A stretch of 64,000 bases of DNA from an uncultured Pseudomonadota bacterium (GCA_913055625.1 CAJXJW010000001.1:124001-188000), one strand, 5' to 3'. Numbered from the stretch's first letter, positions 38,771 to 47,781 are shown. Numbers and translations: made by a program. Notes: generated from the letters alone by a model not told the origin.

Positions 38771-39714
38771 GCGCGTAACCTCACGCGTGGATCCAGCAAT
38801 GGGTAAAGCATGTCGACCAGCAGGTTGACGATGACGTAGATCGCCGCGACGAAGATCATCACGCCCTGCACCATGACGTAGTCGCGGGCATAAACGCTCT
38901 CGACGAGCAGGCGACCGAGACCCGGGAGCGTGAATACGGTCTCGATCACGGCGGCGCCGCCGAGCAACGAGCCGAGCGCGAACCCGACCAGCGTCACCGT
39001 CGGGATCAATGTGTTCGGCAACGCATGACGGAAGAGCACGGTTCGCTCTCCGAGTCCGCGGGCCCGCGCGGCGGTGATGTAGTCCATGCGGAGAACGTCG
39101 AGCGTCGTGGATCGCACCATGCGCAACAGCGCCCCGGTCTCGGCGACGACCAGCGCAGTCACGGGCAAGACCATGAACTGCAGGCTTTCCGACAGGTCGT
39201 CGAGCGGTGATACGTAACCGACCGTGGGCAGCCATTGCAGCTTGATGCCGAAGACGATGATCAGCGCAATGCCGACCCAGAAAGCCGGGACCGACATGCT
39301 GCCGACCGCCAGCATCGTGATCGCGAGGTCCGATGCGCGGTTCTGGCGCCAGGCAGCCAGCGTGCCGAAAACGATGGCGAGAATTGCGGCCAGCGCGACG
39401 CTGATGAAGACGACCTGGGCGGTAACGCCCAGGCGCGACAACATCGTGTCGAACACGGGTTCGCCGGTGACGATCGACTCACCGAAATCCAGCGTGATGA
39501 CACGCCGGAACCAGTCGACGTACTGCACGGGAATCGGCTCGTCGAGGCGAAGTTCCTCGCGCATCTGCCGCACGAGCTCAGGGTTGTCGATGTCGCCGAG
39601 CATCATCGCGACCGGGTCGCCGGGTACGAGTCGCATCACGACAAACACGGTGACCGTGACCAACAGCAAAGTCGGCACGATCATGAGCAGGCGCTTGAGA
39701 AAGTACGTGCTCAT
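38767..39714 (-). CDS. Oligopeptide ABC transporter permease, DppB-like
   Basis: A 315-residue permease with six predicted membrane helices. It opens MSTYFLKRLLMIVPTLLLV and contains VMRLVPGDPV and the coupling-loop motif DYITAARARGLGERTVLFRHALPN, all typical of DppB/OppB. The ATG at 39714 overlaps the binding-protein stop codon (ATGA), so it is translationally coupled. Confidence 0.93.
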   Translation of the reverse strand: MSTYFLKRLLMIVPTLLLVTVTVFVVMRLVPGDPVAMMLGDIDNPELVRQMREELRLDEPIPVQYVDWFRRVITLDFGESIVTGEPVFDTMLSRLGVTAQVVFISVALAAILAIVFGTLAAWRQNRASDLAITMLAVGSMSVPAFWVGIALIIVFGIKLQWLPTVGYVSPLDDLSESLQFMVLPVTALVVAETGALLRMVRSTTLDVLRMDYITAARARGLGERTVLFRHALPNTLIPTVTLVGFALGSLLGGAAVIETVFTLPGLGRLLVESVYARDYVMVQGVMIFVAAIYVIVNLLVDMLYPLLDPRVRLRA

Positions 39715-41291
39715 TCGCCCTTGCGCACATTCCAGAGCCGCGGGTTGGCGCCGGCCCACGGACGGTACCCGTCCAGCTTGATCGACACGGCGTCGATGAT
39801 CGGCGCGTTGTACACGTTGATCGTCGGTGTTTCGGCCAGCATGAGTCGATGTATGTCGTCGAGACGCGCCTGGCGTATCGCCGTGTCAGGGGTTGCGGAC
39901 GCCTGCTGTAGCAACGCGTGTGCTCGCGGATCGTCCCAGCGCGGCGGCGACACCTGCTTGTCGCCGATCAGGGTATGCATGTTCATGATGGCGGTCAGTC
40001 GCGGGCTGAACTCGAACGACACGACCTGGAACTCGCCTGCGAAGTAACGCGTGAGCAAGGTGCCGAAATCGAGGACCTGGACACGCACGTTGAGGCCGAC
40101 CTTTGCCCACATTGCTTCCGCGATCATCGCGAGGTCGAACAGCGCCTGTTCAGACCGGGACGTCATCAGCACGATTTCCTCGCCGTCATACCCCGCATCT
40201 GCAAGAAGGTGCTTGGCGAGGTCCGGGTCGTAGGGCCAGGATTCGTCGTGAACGTCCGTGTGCATGGCGTCGCTGCGCGGTATCGTCGACGGGTTGTGCC
40301 GTGCCAGGCCCAGCGACGCGACGTCGGCGAACTGCTCGAGGTCCAGCGCGTGCGCCATCGCGAGACGGATCCGGCGGTCCGACAGCAAGGGGTCGTCGGT
40401 CTGGATCAGCATCGTGCGGCGACTCAATCCTTCGTGGTCCATCGCGACGACCCGCCGGTTGCGCCGCAGCTCCAACGCGTTGACGGGTGCTAGCAGCGGC
40501 ACGACGTCGATCTGGCCGGAAACTAGCGCCGCGACCGTGGCCATGACGTCGGGAATGACCAGGAAGCGCAGGTATTCCACGTGCGCGACTTTGTGGCCGA
40601 CGAGCCCGCTGGCAGGCCCGTCGCTCGGCACGTAATCCGCGAATCGCTGCAGCAGCACGTACCGGCCGGTCTTCCATTCGACGAAGCGGTACGGTCCGGT
40701 GCCGATCGGCTGAACCCAGTTGCCGTCGGCGTCCCACGAGTCCCGGTGCAGCACCGCGATGGGGCACTGCACGTAGGCGAGTTGCTCGAGAAACACGGCG
40801 CTCGGCGCATCGAGGCTGATGAGGACGGTGCGTTCGTCTTCCGCCAGTACCGACTCGACCGCGGCACCGGTCGTACCGTCAAAGAAGGGCAGGCACTGGA
40901 AACCCGTGTCCGGATCGAGGATCCGCTCCCACACATAGACAACATCGGCGGCAGTCGCCAGGTCGCCATTGTGGAATCGCAGGCCCTCGCGAAGCGTGAA
41001 GCGGTACTGCGTCAGGTCGTCCGATACTTCCACGTGCTCGGCAGCGAGCGGGGCGACGGTGAGATCGTCACGATGAGCGACGAGTGGCTCAACGACATGA
41101 ATCAGGACGTCATCGGTAAACGAAACGCGGTTGACGCCGGGCAAACTGCTGCGGATGTCACTCGTCAGCGCGACGCGGATCTCGTTGGTATCGCGCGGTG
41201 CGGCCAGCGCATTCGTCGGCAGGTACGACAGCAGCGCTATCGCAACCAGTTGCAGGATACCGTCGGCGTGGTTACGGCGCGTCCAGATCAT
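39711..41291 (-). CDS. Periplasmic peptide-binding protein, SBP family 5
   Basis: A 526-residue ABC transporter substrate-binding protein with a signal peptide (cleavage after TNALAA). Family 5 landmarks are FTLREGLRFHNGD, GTGPYRFVEWKTGRYVLLQRF and the late AETPTINVYNA. The family binds di- and oligopeptides, opines or nickel complexes. It overlaps the end of the C45 hydrolase gene by 20 bases and precedes both permeases and the fused ATPase, giving a complete importer. Confidence 0.92.
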   Translation of the reverse strand: MIWTRRNHADGILQLVAIALLSYLPTNALAAPRDTNEIRVALTSDIRSSLPGVNRVSFTDDVLIHVVEPLVAHRDDLTVAPLAAEHVEVSDDLTQYRFTLREGLRFHNGDLATAADVVYVWERILDPDTGFQCLPFFDGTTGAAVESVLAEDERTVLISLDAPSAVFLEQLAYVQCPIAVLHRDSWDADGNWVQPIGTGPYRFVEWKTGRYVLLQRFADYVPSDGPASGLVGHKVAHVEYLRFLVIPDVMATVAALVSGQIDVVPLLAPVNALELRRNRRVVAMDHEGLSRRTMLIQTDDPLLSDRRIRLAMAHALDLEQFADVASLGLARHNPSTIPRSDAMHTDVHDESWPYDPDLAKHLLADAGYDGEEIVLMTSRSEQALFDLAMIAEAMWAKVGLNVRVQVLDFGTLLTRYFAGEFQVVSFEFSPRLTAIMNMHTLIGDKQVSPPRWDDPRAHALLQQASATPDTAIRQARLDDIHRLMLAETPTINVYNAPIIDAVSIKLDGYRPWAGANPRLWNVRKGE

Positions 41292-42378
41292 ACTTCACGT
41301 AAGTGTGCTCGGCGTACGGGCGCACGGCAACCTCCATCGTGCGTTCCGCGACGTCCATCAGGATGGTTGCCACGGTGGAGGACAGCGTACCATCCGGTTC
41401 CTTGTCCGGATCGGCGCACACGCAGAACGGGGCATCGAACTTGTCGCCCAGCGCTTCCTTGAAATGTTCGAACGTTAGATCGCCGATGTGCGGTTCGAGC
41501 GCGTCGCGCACGCGTCGGCCACGGAAAAGCGTGCAGGGCGTTACCTCGATGCCCTTGTCGATGACGCGTGCCAGGCCCGCGACCGACTCGAAGTGATTGG
41601 CGTGGACGATCAGTCCCCTGTCCGGCTGGATCCAGAACGTCTCGCCCGGCACCGCCTCGAGATTGATGCCGTGGCCGCCTGCGTGGCTGATCATGAGGTT
41701 TGTCGAGAACGACTTGGGCGACTTGTACACCACTTCGATCGCGTCGTTCAGGGTGGATTTCTCGAGAATTCGCCGCCGCACGAAGGGTATCGGAATGCCC
41801 CCGGGGCTGTTGTCGCGGTCGCACTTGAGGAAGTTGCCCGTCAGTGCAATGCCGGCACTGTTGAGGCCACAGCGTGCCAGGATGCCGGCCTCGGTCTGGG
41901 TGAGCAGGACATGCCCGTCGTCGTAGCGAATGCGGAGTACAACGGCTGTCTCTGCGGATTCGTCCCGCCAGTCCCAGTTCTGGGCGTGCAGGAGGTGACC
42001 TGAGCGCGTCGCCGCAGGGAGCGCGATGATCCCGGTGCAGCCGTCGGTCGGTACGTCGACGTCGCCGGTGCGGTGGTACAGGATTTCCGTCCGGCAGTTG
42101 AGCGCGAGCACTTCTTCGATATCGACGCCGGCGCCTTCGGCGATGCCTTCGATTTCCTCGAGCAGGTCCGGCTCCCGCCGGGCAAGTTCGGGGATGAAGC
42201 TCCCGGCGATTTCGCGGGCTTCCGGCCATTCAACCTGTGCTTTCGCAAAGGCAATTTTGTAGTTTTCGATGCCGAGGCGGACCCGGTCCGCCGCCTGCTC
42301 GCCGTACTGCAGTCCTCGTTGCCTTGGCGATCCACGCACGTCGATAAGGGGGAATGCCTTAGTTATTGATTTTCTCAC
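41272..42378 (-). CDS. C45-family autoproteolytic acyltransferase/amidase
   Basis: A 368-residue Ntn-hydrolase of the acyl-CoA:6-aminopenicillanate acyltransferase type. The precursor should cleave itself at Gly113-Cys114 in TDGCTGII, freeing Cys as the nucleophile. Other family stretches are RGSPRQRGLQYGEQ, GHLLHAQNWDW and THQ-like TQTEAGIL. No signal peptide is seen, so it acts in the cytoplasm. Family members transfer or hydrolyse acyl groups on amino acids and peptides. It starts with GTG and heads the operon with a peptide importer, suggesting it deacylates imported N-acyl peptides or amino acids. Substrate is inferred, not known. Confidence 0.85.
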   Translation of the reverse strand: MRKSITKAFPLIDVRGSPRQRGLQYGEQAADRVRLGIENYKIAFAKAQVEWPEAREIAGSFIPELARREPDLLEEIEGIAEGAGVDIEEVLALNCRTEILYHRTGDVDVPTDGCTGIIALPAATRSGHLLHAQNWDWRDESAETAVVLRIRYDDGHVLLTQTEAGILARCGLNSAGIALTGNFLKCDRDNSPGGIPIPFVRRRILEKSTLNDAIEVVYKSPKSFSTNLMISHAGGHGINLEAVPGETFWIQPDRGLIVHANHFESVAGLARVIDKGIEVTPCTLFRGRRVRDALEPHIGDLTFEHFKEALGDKFDAPFCVCADPDKEPDGTLSSTVATILMDVAERTMEVAVRPYAEHTYVKYDLDAP

Positions 42379-42409
42379 ACTTTCAGTCCGTTTGAGGTCG
42401 GTTCAAATT

Positions 42410-42425
42410 ATGAAACTTTTTTCAT
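42410..42425. promoter_or_regulatory. Inverted repeat between the C45 operon and the TetR gene
   Basis: ATGAAA and TTTCAT are exact 6-base complements separated by CTTT, in the AT-rich 95-base gap between divergent genes. This is a plausible operator for the neighbouring TetR-type repressor. A GATAAT -10-like hexamer for the regulator gene lies about 10 bases downstream. Confidence 0.45.
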
Positions 42426-42473
42426 GTTATGAGATAATGGCACCTCTTTGCAACAGCGGGTAAGCTCCAGTCC

Positions 42474-43124
42474 ATGGCAACCAATCCGAACGCGCCGGCG
42501 TCCCGTCGAAAACGCCGCGATACCGACCTGCGCAAGTTGCCGACGCAAAAGCGTTCGCTGGAGCGCTACGAGCGCATGCTGGCGTCGGCAGCCGCCCTGC
42601 TGGAAGAAGAGGGCTACGACAACCTGAAGACGGTGACGATCGCGGAGCGCGCCGGAGTGCCCGTCGGTTCGGTGTACCAGTTCTTCCCCAACAAGTACGC
42701 CATCCTGACGGTGCTCGTGGAGCGCTGGCTGGCCGCGGACAACGACGCCCTCGCGGAGGTCGAAGCACGGCGCGACGCGTACGAGACCGTCGTCGACGAG
42801 TTCGTCGACCTGGCGCGGGGGCTGGTCGAGGCCTACAAGACGCAGCGCGCGCTGTTGGCCATCGTGTCGTTGATCCGGAGCATTCCGGAGCTCCAGGAGA
42901 CGACCGAGGTGCATGACAAGCAGTATGCCCGGCGCCTGGCGAAGATCATGGAACGGCATGGCCTGAAGGCTGGTCCCGCCGAGAAGCTGGCGCTGGCAGG
43001 GTATTTCACGATCATCGTGGATGCGGCCGGGATGTCGATCGCCACGGAAACCCGCCGCCGCGCCGCACTGAAAACCCGGTTCCTGCTCGATTCGGTACGG
43101 GATCTCTTCACGCGCTACCTCTGA
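42474..43124 (+). CDS. TetR-family transcriptional regulator
   Basis: A 216-residue repressor. The N-terminal helix-turn-helix reads RMLASAAALLEEEGYDNLKTVTIAERAGVPVGSVYQFFPNKYAIL, classic TetR. The C-terminal helical domain would bind an effector. A basic N-terminal extension (RRKRRDTDLRK) precedes it. It is divergent from the C45/peptide-transport operon and probably controls that operon and itself. Confidence 0.92.
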   Translation: MATNPNAPASRRKRRDTDLRKLPTQKRSLERYERMLASAAALLEEEGYDNLKTVTIAERAGVPVGSVYQFFPNKYAILTVLVERWLAADNDALAEVEARRDAYETVVDEFVDLARGLVEAYKTQRALLAIVSLIRSIPELQETTEVHDKQYARRLAKIMERHGLKAGPAEKLALAGYFTIIVDAAGMSIATETRRRAALKTRFLLDSVRDLFTRYL

Positions 43125-43250
43125 GCGACCGGTTGCCGCCGCCGTAGCACCCGCGGCACTAATGCCTCCTCGGTGTGCACTCGACAAAACATGAACGATG
43201 TGTCACGTTTAGGTATAGTGATGGTTCGCTGTGCGTGGAGGAATCGGAAA

Positions 43251-44171
43251 ATGAGCGGATTGTTGAGAGTGTTCCTGGCGGGCTTTCTGATTGGTGCGAT
43301 ACCCATGGATGCGGCCCTTGCGGATCCGCCGAGGTTCACCTGGCACGACAAGTGGTACGTGCCGTTCCAGGCGTCCCAGGTGGATGCACGTTTCCCGTAC
43401 ATGATGTACGTGCCGACCGACTATGACGAGAACGCGAAAAAAGAGTATCCGCTGGTCGTGCTCGTCCACGGCACCGAGCGAGGTCCGCACTATTACCTGG
43501 ACCGGAACAGCGAGTTTGCCGAAGAAAACGACGTGATACTGCTGGCGCCCCTGTTTCCCGTCGGCACGCACGGCGGCAAGGACCTCGAGAACTACAAGCT
43601 GATCGAGTACAAGGGTACGCGCTACGACCTCATCCTGTTGTCGATGGTCGACGAGGTGCGCTCCAAGTACCGGATCGACGGTGACCGTTTCTACCTGTTC
43701 GGATTCTCGGGTGGCGGTCACTTCTCGCACCGGTTCTTCTACCTGCATCCGCATCGGCTGAATGCGGTATCCATCGGCGCGCCGGGCATGGTGACGTTCA
43801 TCGACGACGACAGCGACTGGTGGGTTGGAACGCAGAACATCTACTGGAAGTTCAACGCGCGGATGAATCCGGACGCGATGCGTGCGGTTCCGGTCCACAT
43901 GGTGATCGGCGCGGAGGATCTCGAGAGCTGGGAAGACGAGATCGAGAAGGACTCGCCTTACTACATGGGTGAGGACGTGCCGGGCGCTTCCTACAACTCG
44001 GCCGGCGCGAACCGGCAGGAGCGCATGAAAAACCTCAAGGCCAATTTCGAGGAACACGGCATCTCGGTGGAAATGGAAATCGTTCCTGACGCGGGCCACG
44101 ATGAGACGTACATGTTTCCGGCCATGCAGAAGTTCTTCCTTAGCCTGATCGACGAGGCGCGCAAGCAGTAG
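43251..44171 (+). CDS. Secreted alpha/beta hydrolase (PHB-depolymerase/esterase-like)
   Basis: A 306-residue protein with a signal peptide (cleavage near DAALADPP). The alpha/beta fold is shown by YPLVVLVHGTERG, the nucleophile elbow GFSGGGHFSHRF and the C-terminal catalytic His in DAGHDETYMFP. The substrate is probably an ester or amide in the periplasm. I chose the ATG at 43251 because it begins the signal peptide and follows a GGAGGA site; the frame is open further upstream. It is 9 bases from the next gene, which is likely co-transcribed. Confidence 0.82.
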   Translation: MSGLLRVFLAGFLIGAIPMDAALADPPRFTWHDKWYVPFQASQVDARFPYMMYVPTDYDENAKKEYPLVVLVHGTERGPHYYLDRNSEFAEENDVILLAPLFPVGTHGGKDLENYKLIEYKGTRYDLILLSMVDEVRSKYRIDGDRFYLFGFSGGGHFSHRFFYLHPHRLNAVSIGAPGMVTFIDDDSDWWVGTQNIYWKFNARMNPDAMRAVPVHMVIGAEDLESWEDEIEKDSPYYMGEDVPGASYNSAGANRQERMKNLKANFEEHGISVEMEIVPDAGHDETYMFPAMQKFFLSLIDEARKQ

Positions 44172-44180
44172 ACGTCTGGC

Positions 44181-46016
44181 ATGGAAACAGGAATCACGCG
44201 GCGTGACTTCGTCAATGGCATCGGCGTGGCTATTGGCGCATCGATGCTCCCGGGTTGCGCCGACCGTGACACCCCGGCTGCCGACGCGCCGTACCCGCCG
44301 GCGCTGACCGGCCTGCGGGGCGCGCACCCAGGTTCTTTCGAGGTGGCACATGCCGCCGTGCAGGGCCGGACGTGGCCGTCGACATCGCCCGCCGAGCACT
44401 ACGATCTCGTCGTCGTCGGTGCAGGAATCAGCGGGCTCGCGGCGGCCTGTTTCTACCGGCGCGACGTCGATCCGCGGGCGCGCATCCTCGTCCTCGACAA
44501 TCACGATGATTTCGGCGGCCATGCCCGGCGCAACGAGTTCACTTGTGGCGGGCAATCGCTGCTCGGCTTCGGTGGGACGATGCTCGTGGACGGGCCGAGA
44601 GCCTACCCGGCGGTGGCCAAGCAACTGTTGCGGGACGTCGGTTTCGACGTGGAAACGGCCGTGGAGGACGAGCACAGCGACCTGCTGGAATCTCTGCGGA
44701 TGGGCTCCGGCAGCTTCTTCGACAAGGAGACCTTCGGCGCCGATTTCCTGGCGACCGGCGGACGCGGCTACACGGAAGCGATGAGCCGTGCGCCGCTGTC
44801 CGCCGACGCACACGCGCAGCTCCAACGCCTGTTCGACGACCAGGTGGATTACCTGGCCGGGAAGTCGCCGGCCGAGCGCCTGGCCATCGTCAGTTCCACG
44901 ACGTGGCGTGAGTACCTGGCGACGTACGGCGGCTTCGGCGCAGAAGCGCTGGCCTTCGTCCAGAAATGGCCACACGGGGCGTTTGCCATCGGGGCCGACG
45001 CATTGCCGTCGCTGATGGCCTGGGGCGCCGGCTATCCCGGGTTCGCCGGGATGGACCTCGGGATCGCCGACCGCACGGAAGCCGAGGACCGCGGTCCCGC
45101 ATTCCGCTTTCCGGACGGGAACGCGTCCATTGCGCGATTGCTGGTTCGCCGGCTAGTGCCGGGCGTCACACAAGGGGGCGCCGACGAGAACATCGTCACC
45201 GCCGACTTCGACTATGGCCGTCTCGATCGCGACGGGAACGACGTTCGCATCCGCCTGAACAGCACCGTCGTCAACCTGGGCCACAAGAACGGTAACCTCG
45301 ACGGGCCAGTCGACGTCACCTACGTCAGGGACAACGAGGCGCTGACCGTTTCCGGCGACAACGTCGTCTGGGCCGGGTATCACGCCATGCTGCCGTACGT
45401 CTGCCAGGATCTTCCGGCGGTGCAGGCCTCTGCCTGTCGCGAGTCCGTGCGGGCGCCGCTCGTTTACACCAGCGTCCTGCTTCGAAGCTGGCAAAGCCTG
45501 GCCGAACTCGGCGTCGAACGCGTGTACTGCCCGGGCAGCTTCTACCACTCGGTCCGGCTGACCCATCCGGTGAGCAACGGTGCGTACCGCTACGCGGGTT
45601 CGCCTGCCGATCCCGTCGTACTGCACATGCAGCACATACCGACGACGCCGGGCTTGCCCGCGGTCGAACAGTTCCGGGCAGGGCGGCGGATCCTGCTACA
45701 GACCCCGTTCGACACGTTCGAACGGGAAATCCTGGCCCAGCTCGGTCGGATGTTCGGCGCGGGCGGGTTGCAACCGGCACGCGACGTCGCCGCGATCACC
45801 GTCAACCGCTGGCCGCACGGGTATGCCTATTCCACGGATGCCGCGTCGGGCGACGTCGCGTGGTGGCCGAAGTTCTGGCCGCACGAGCGGCGTCCATGGG
45901 TCGACGCGAGGGCGACCCTCGGGCGCATCGCCGTCGCGGGCACCGATGCCGCGTCCTACGCGATGACGGAAGCGGCCATCGAGCAGGCTCACCGCGCAGT
46001 CCAGTCGCTGTCGTAG
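44181..46016 (+). CDS. FAD-dependent oxidoreductase, spermidine-dehydrogenase-like
   Basis: A 611-residue flavoprotein. The N-terminus has a Tat motif (TRRDFVNG) and a lipobox-like LPGC, so it may be exported folded and lipid-anchored. The dinucleotide fold reads LVVVGAGISGLAAACFYRR. GLRGAHPGSFEVAHAA and LDNHDDFGGHARRNEF match the group that includes Pseudomonas SpdH, which oxidises spermidine. Amine oxidation is therefore the best guess but not proven. A partner hydrolase gene precedes it. The gene lies at the right end of the repeat-flanked block. Confidence 0.8.
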   Translation: METGITRRDFVNGIGVAIGASMLPGCADRDTPAADAPYPPALTGLRGAHPGSFEVAHAAVQGRTWPSTSPAEHYDLVVVGAGISGLAAACFYRRDVDPRARILVLDNHDDFGGHARRNEFTCGGQSLLGFGGTMLVDGPRAYPAVAKQLLRDVGFDVETAVEDEHSDLLESLRMGSGSFFDKETFGADFLATGGRGYTEAMSRAPLSADAHAQLQRLFDDQVDYLAGKSPAERLAIVSSTTWREYLATYGGFGAEALAFVQKWPHGAFAIGADALPSLMAWGAGYPGFAGMDLGIADRTEAEDRGPAFRFPDGNASIARLLVRRLVPGVTQGGADENIVTADFDYGRLDRDGNDVRIRLNSTVVNLGHKNGNLDGPVDVTYVRDNEALTVSGDNVVWAGYHAMLPYVCQDLPAVQASACRESVRAPLVYTSVLLRSWQSLAELGVERVYCPGSFYHSVRLTHPVSNGAYRYAGSPADPVVLHMQHIPTTPGLPAVEQFRAGRRILLQTPFDTFEREILAQLGRMFGAGGLQPARDVAAITVNRWPHGYAYSTDAASGDVAWWPKFWPHERRPWVDARATLGRIAVAGTDAASYAMTEAAIEQAHRAVQSLS

Positions 46017-46064
46017 CACTGGCCGATCCTGCCTGACTGACCGCGTGTTTCGGCCCTCGCGGGC

Positions 46065-46129
46065 TCAGAACGACAGTCGGAAGTTCAGCACGAGGACGTG
46101 ATTGCTGCGGTCTTCACCACTGTCCACCC
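46065..46129 (-). pseudogene. C-terminal scrap of an outer-membrane beta-barrel protein
   Basis: On the minus strand the last 20 codons before a TGA at 46067-46065 read ...SNHVLVLNFRLSF, ending in Phe after alternating hydrophobic residues, as in outer-membrane barrels. The frame is cut off exactly where the right direct repeat begins (46130). It appears to be a gene whose body was lost or displaced when the 17-kb block was formed. Confidence 0.45.
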
Positions 46130-46320
46130 AAGAGCGCGCGCTGTTCGCCGACAACGCGATCGAACTGGACGAGCTTCGCCGCGCCGGCGTCACGGAAGCC
46201 GAGATCGTCGAGATCTTCGCGAACGTCGCGCTGAACATCTTCACGAACTACTTCAACCACCTGGCTGGCACCGACATCGACTTTCCGATCGTCGATTCGA
46301 AGGCGGCCAGGGCGGCCTGA
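46130..46320 (+). pseudogene. AhpD-like gene, 3' fragment
   Basis: The last 63 codons of an alkylhydroperoxidase-like protein (RALFADNAIELDELRRAGVT to the stop codon), nearly identical to the complete gene ending at 29271. The CxxC active site and everything upstream are absent, so the fragment is non-functional. The break point coincides with the start of the 365-bp direct repeat. Confidence 0.85.
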
Positions 46321-46494
46321 TGCCGCCGGCCAGACCGCCGAAACACGCGTGACCCGTACTTGCTCCCATCCTCTCCGCGCTTCGCCGCCGCCGTTGTGGT
46401 ATTTAGGAATGGAATCTCGACGAGCGGCGGCAGGACGTGGCGGAGCGGATGGGGGCGAGTACGGCAAATTCACCGGCAGAACGGCTGGCGGTCG
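46130..46494 (+). repeat. Right copy of the 365-bp direct repeat flanking the 17-kb block
   Basis: Aligns gap-free with 29081-29445. Here the left part is a truncated AhpD-like gene and the right part is the intact start of the exported-protein gene (ATG at 46449). The left copy has the opposite pattern. Recombination between the copies would remove 17049 bases and restore both genes. Confidence 0.8.
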
Positions 46495-47684
46495 CTATCG
46501 TCGTTCTCCTCGGCCTGGCGGGGCATGCCTCATTCGCCGTGGCTGACTCCGGGTCCGCGGCGGAAGACGCTGCGCTCGCGAGGTACGTCGCGGCCGCCAA
46601 CGAACAGGACACTGTCGCGGCGATCGGCCACCTGCTCGACTACTCGATCCTCGCCCACGGTGAGAATGCGCCGCGCACCGCGTTGCTGACGCATCGCTAT
46701 GGCGAGCTGCTCATGCGTGCGGGCAGGCATCGGGAAGCCACCGCCGTGCTCAAGACGGCTCTCGAGCGATCCGAGGTGGCGTTCGGGGAATACTCCGAGG
46801 AGTCCCTCGACATCAACATGAGTCTCGGCTACGCCTACGGCGAGCTTGGCCGGCGACGCGTCTACGGTTTTCACTACTTCGATCGCGCCCTGGAGATACT
46901 GCGAGCGCGCGGCGAACGCGAAACCATTCGCTACGTCGTGGCGTTGTTGAACATCGTCAGCAGCGTGGCGGACAACGACGGGTTGAGCGGCCAGACGACA
47001 GCGAACATCGTCGACAACGACTACTCCGCCGTCGACGGGAACGTGACGAATCTGCAGCTGGACTATCGATACCGGAACGACTTCGACAAGGTGCTGGGAT
47101 ACCTGGACGAAGCGGGGGAACTGGCCCGGGCGCTCGCCGACGAGGACCCCTTCCTGTCGGCCAAGGTGGCCATTGCAAGAGCCAAGCTCGAAGTGCTGGA
47201 GACGGCAGACCTGGCGAGCGCGCCGATCGGCGTGCGTGGCCGCATCACGCATCAGACCGTCGTCGAGCGAAACGACGCTACCCGGGATCAGCTCGACGAC
47301 GCGATGAACGTGCTGTCCAGGGACCCGGAGTCCAATTCGGTGTTTCTCGCGGCCGCGAATGCCACGCTGCTGGATATCGCCTGGCTGGACGACGACAGGG
47401 ATCGCATGCTGGCATTGTGCGCGAGCGGCGCGCTGGATTCGTCAACACAATACACCGCGGACCGGTTGTTCCGGATCACCGCGGACGGCAGCGTGCTCGC
47501 GCCGGAATTCGGCTTCGAGGTGCCCACCAACCTGTTCGACGGCCGCTTCCGGCCGACGAAGCCTGCCCGGGACGAGTTGGGCGAGCGCGTCGCGCAGCCC
47601 TATTTCGTTCCCGCTTGCATCAACGGCGAGCTGATGGCCGCACTGGTCAATGCGCCGCGCGTGATCATCGAGGAGTTCGAGTAA
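46449..47684 (+). CDS. Exported helical-repeat protein of unknown function
   Basis: A 411-residue protein with a signal peptide (cleavage near AVADSG). Helical segments such as LLTHRYGELLMRAGRHREATAVLKTALERSEVAFGEYSEESLDI resemble tetratricopeptide repeats. The C-terminus YFVPACINGELMAALVNAPRVIIEE looks like the opening of a TonB-C-like domain, so the protein may be shortened relative to relatives. The first 15 codons are duplicated at 29400. I chose the ATG at 46449; a GTG at 46437 is in frame. No function is assigned. Confidence 0.65.
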   Translation: MGASTANSPAERLAVAIVVLLGLAGHASFAVADSGSAAEDAALARYVAAANEQDTVAAIGHLLDYSILAHGENAPRTALLTHRYGELLMRAGRHREATAVLKTALERSEVAFGEYSEESLDINMSLGYAYGELGRRRVYGFHYFDRALEILRARGERETIRYVVALLNIVSSVADNDGLSGQTTANIVDNDYSAVDGNVTNLQLDYRYRNDFDKVLGYLDEAGELARALADEDPFLSAKVAIARAKLEVLETADLASAPIGVRGRITHQTVVERNDATRDQLDDAMNVLSRDPESNSVFLAAANATLLDIAWLDDDRDRMLALCASGALDSSTQYTADRLFRITADGSVLAPEFGFEVPTNLFDGRFRPTKPARDELGERVAQPYFVPACINGELMAALVNAPRVIIEEFE

Positions 47685-47781
47685 TACGCCCCGGTCATTC
47701 CACGGAGGCTGCTACCAGCGTGCGTCGCGTCGCCCGGGTGTTTGCCGAGACCGGATTTCGCCGCAAGCCATACTGAGCAGA

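Noticed and set aside
43209..44975. A 588-codon open frame on the minus strand opposite the hydrolase and oxidoreductase genes
   Set aside because: Antisense shadow; the plus-strand products have signal peptides, catalytic motifs and ribosome-binding sites.
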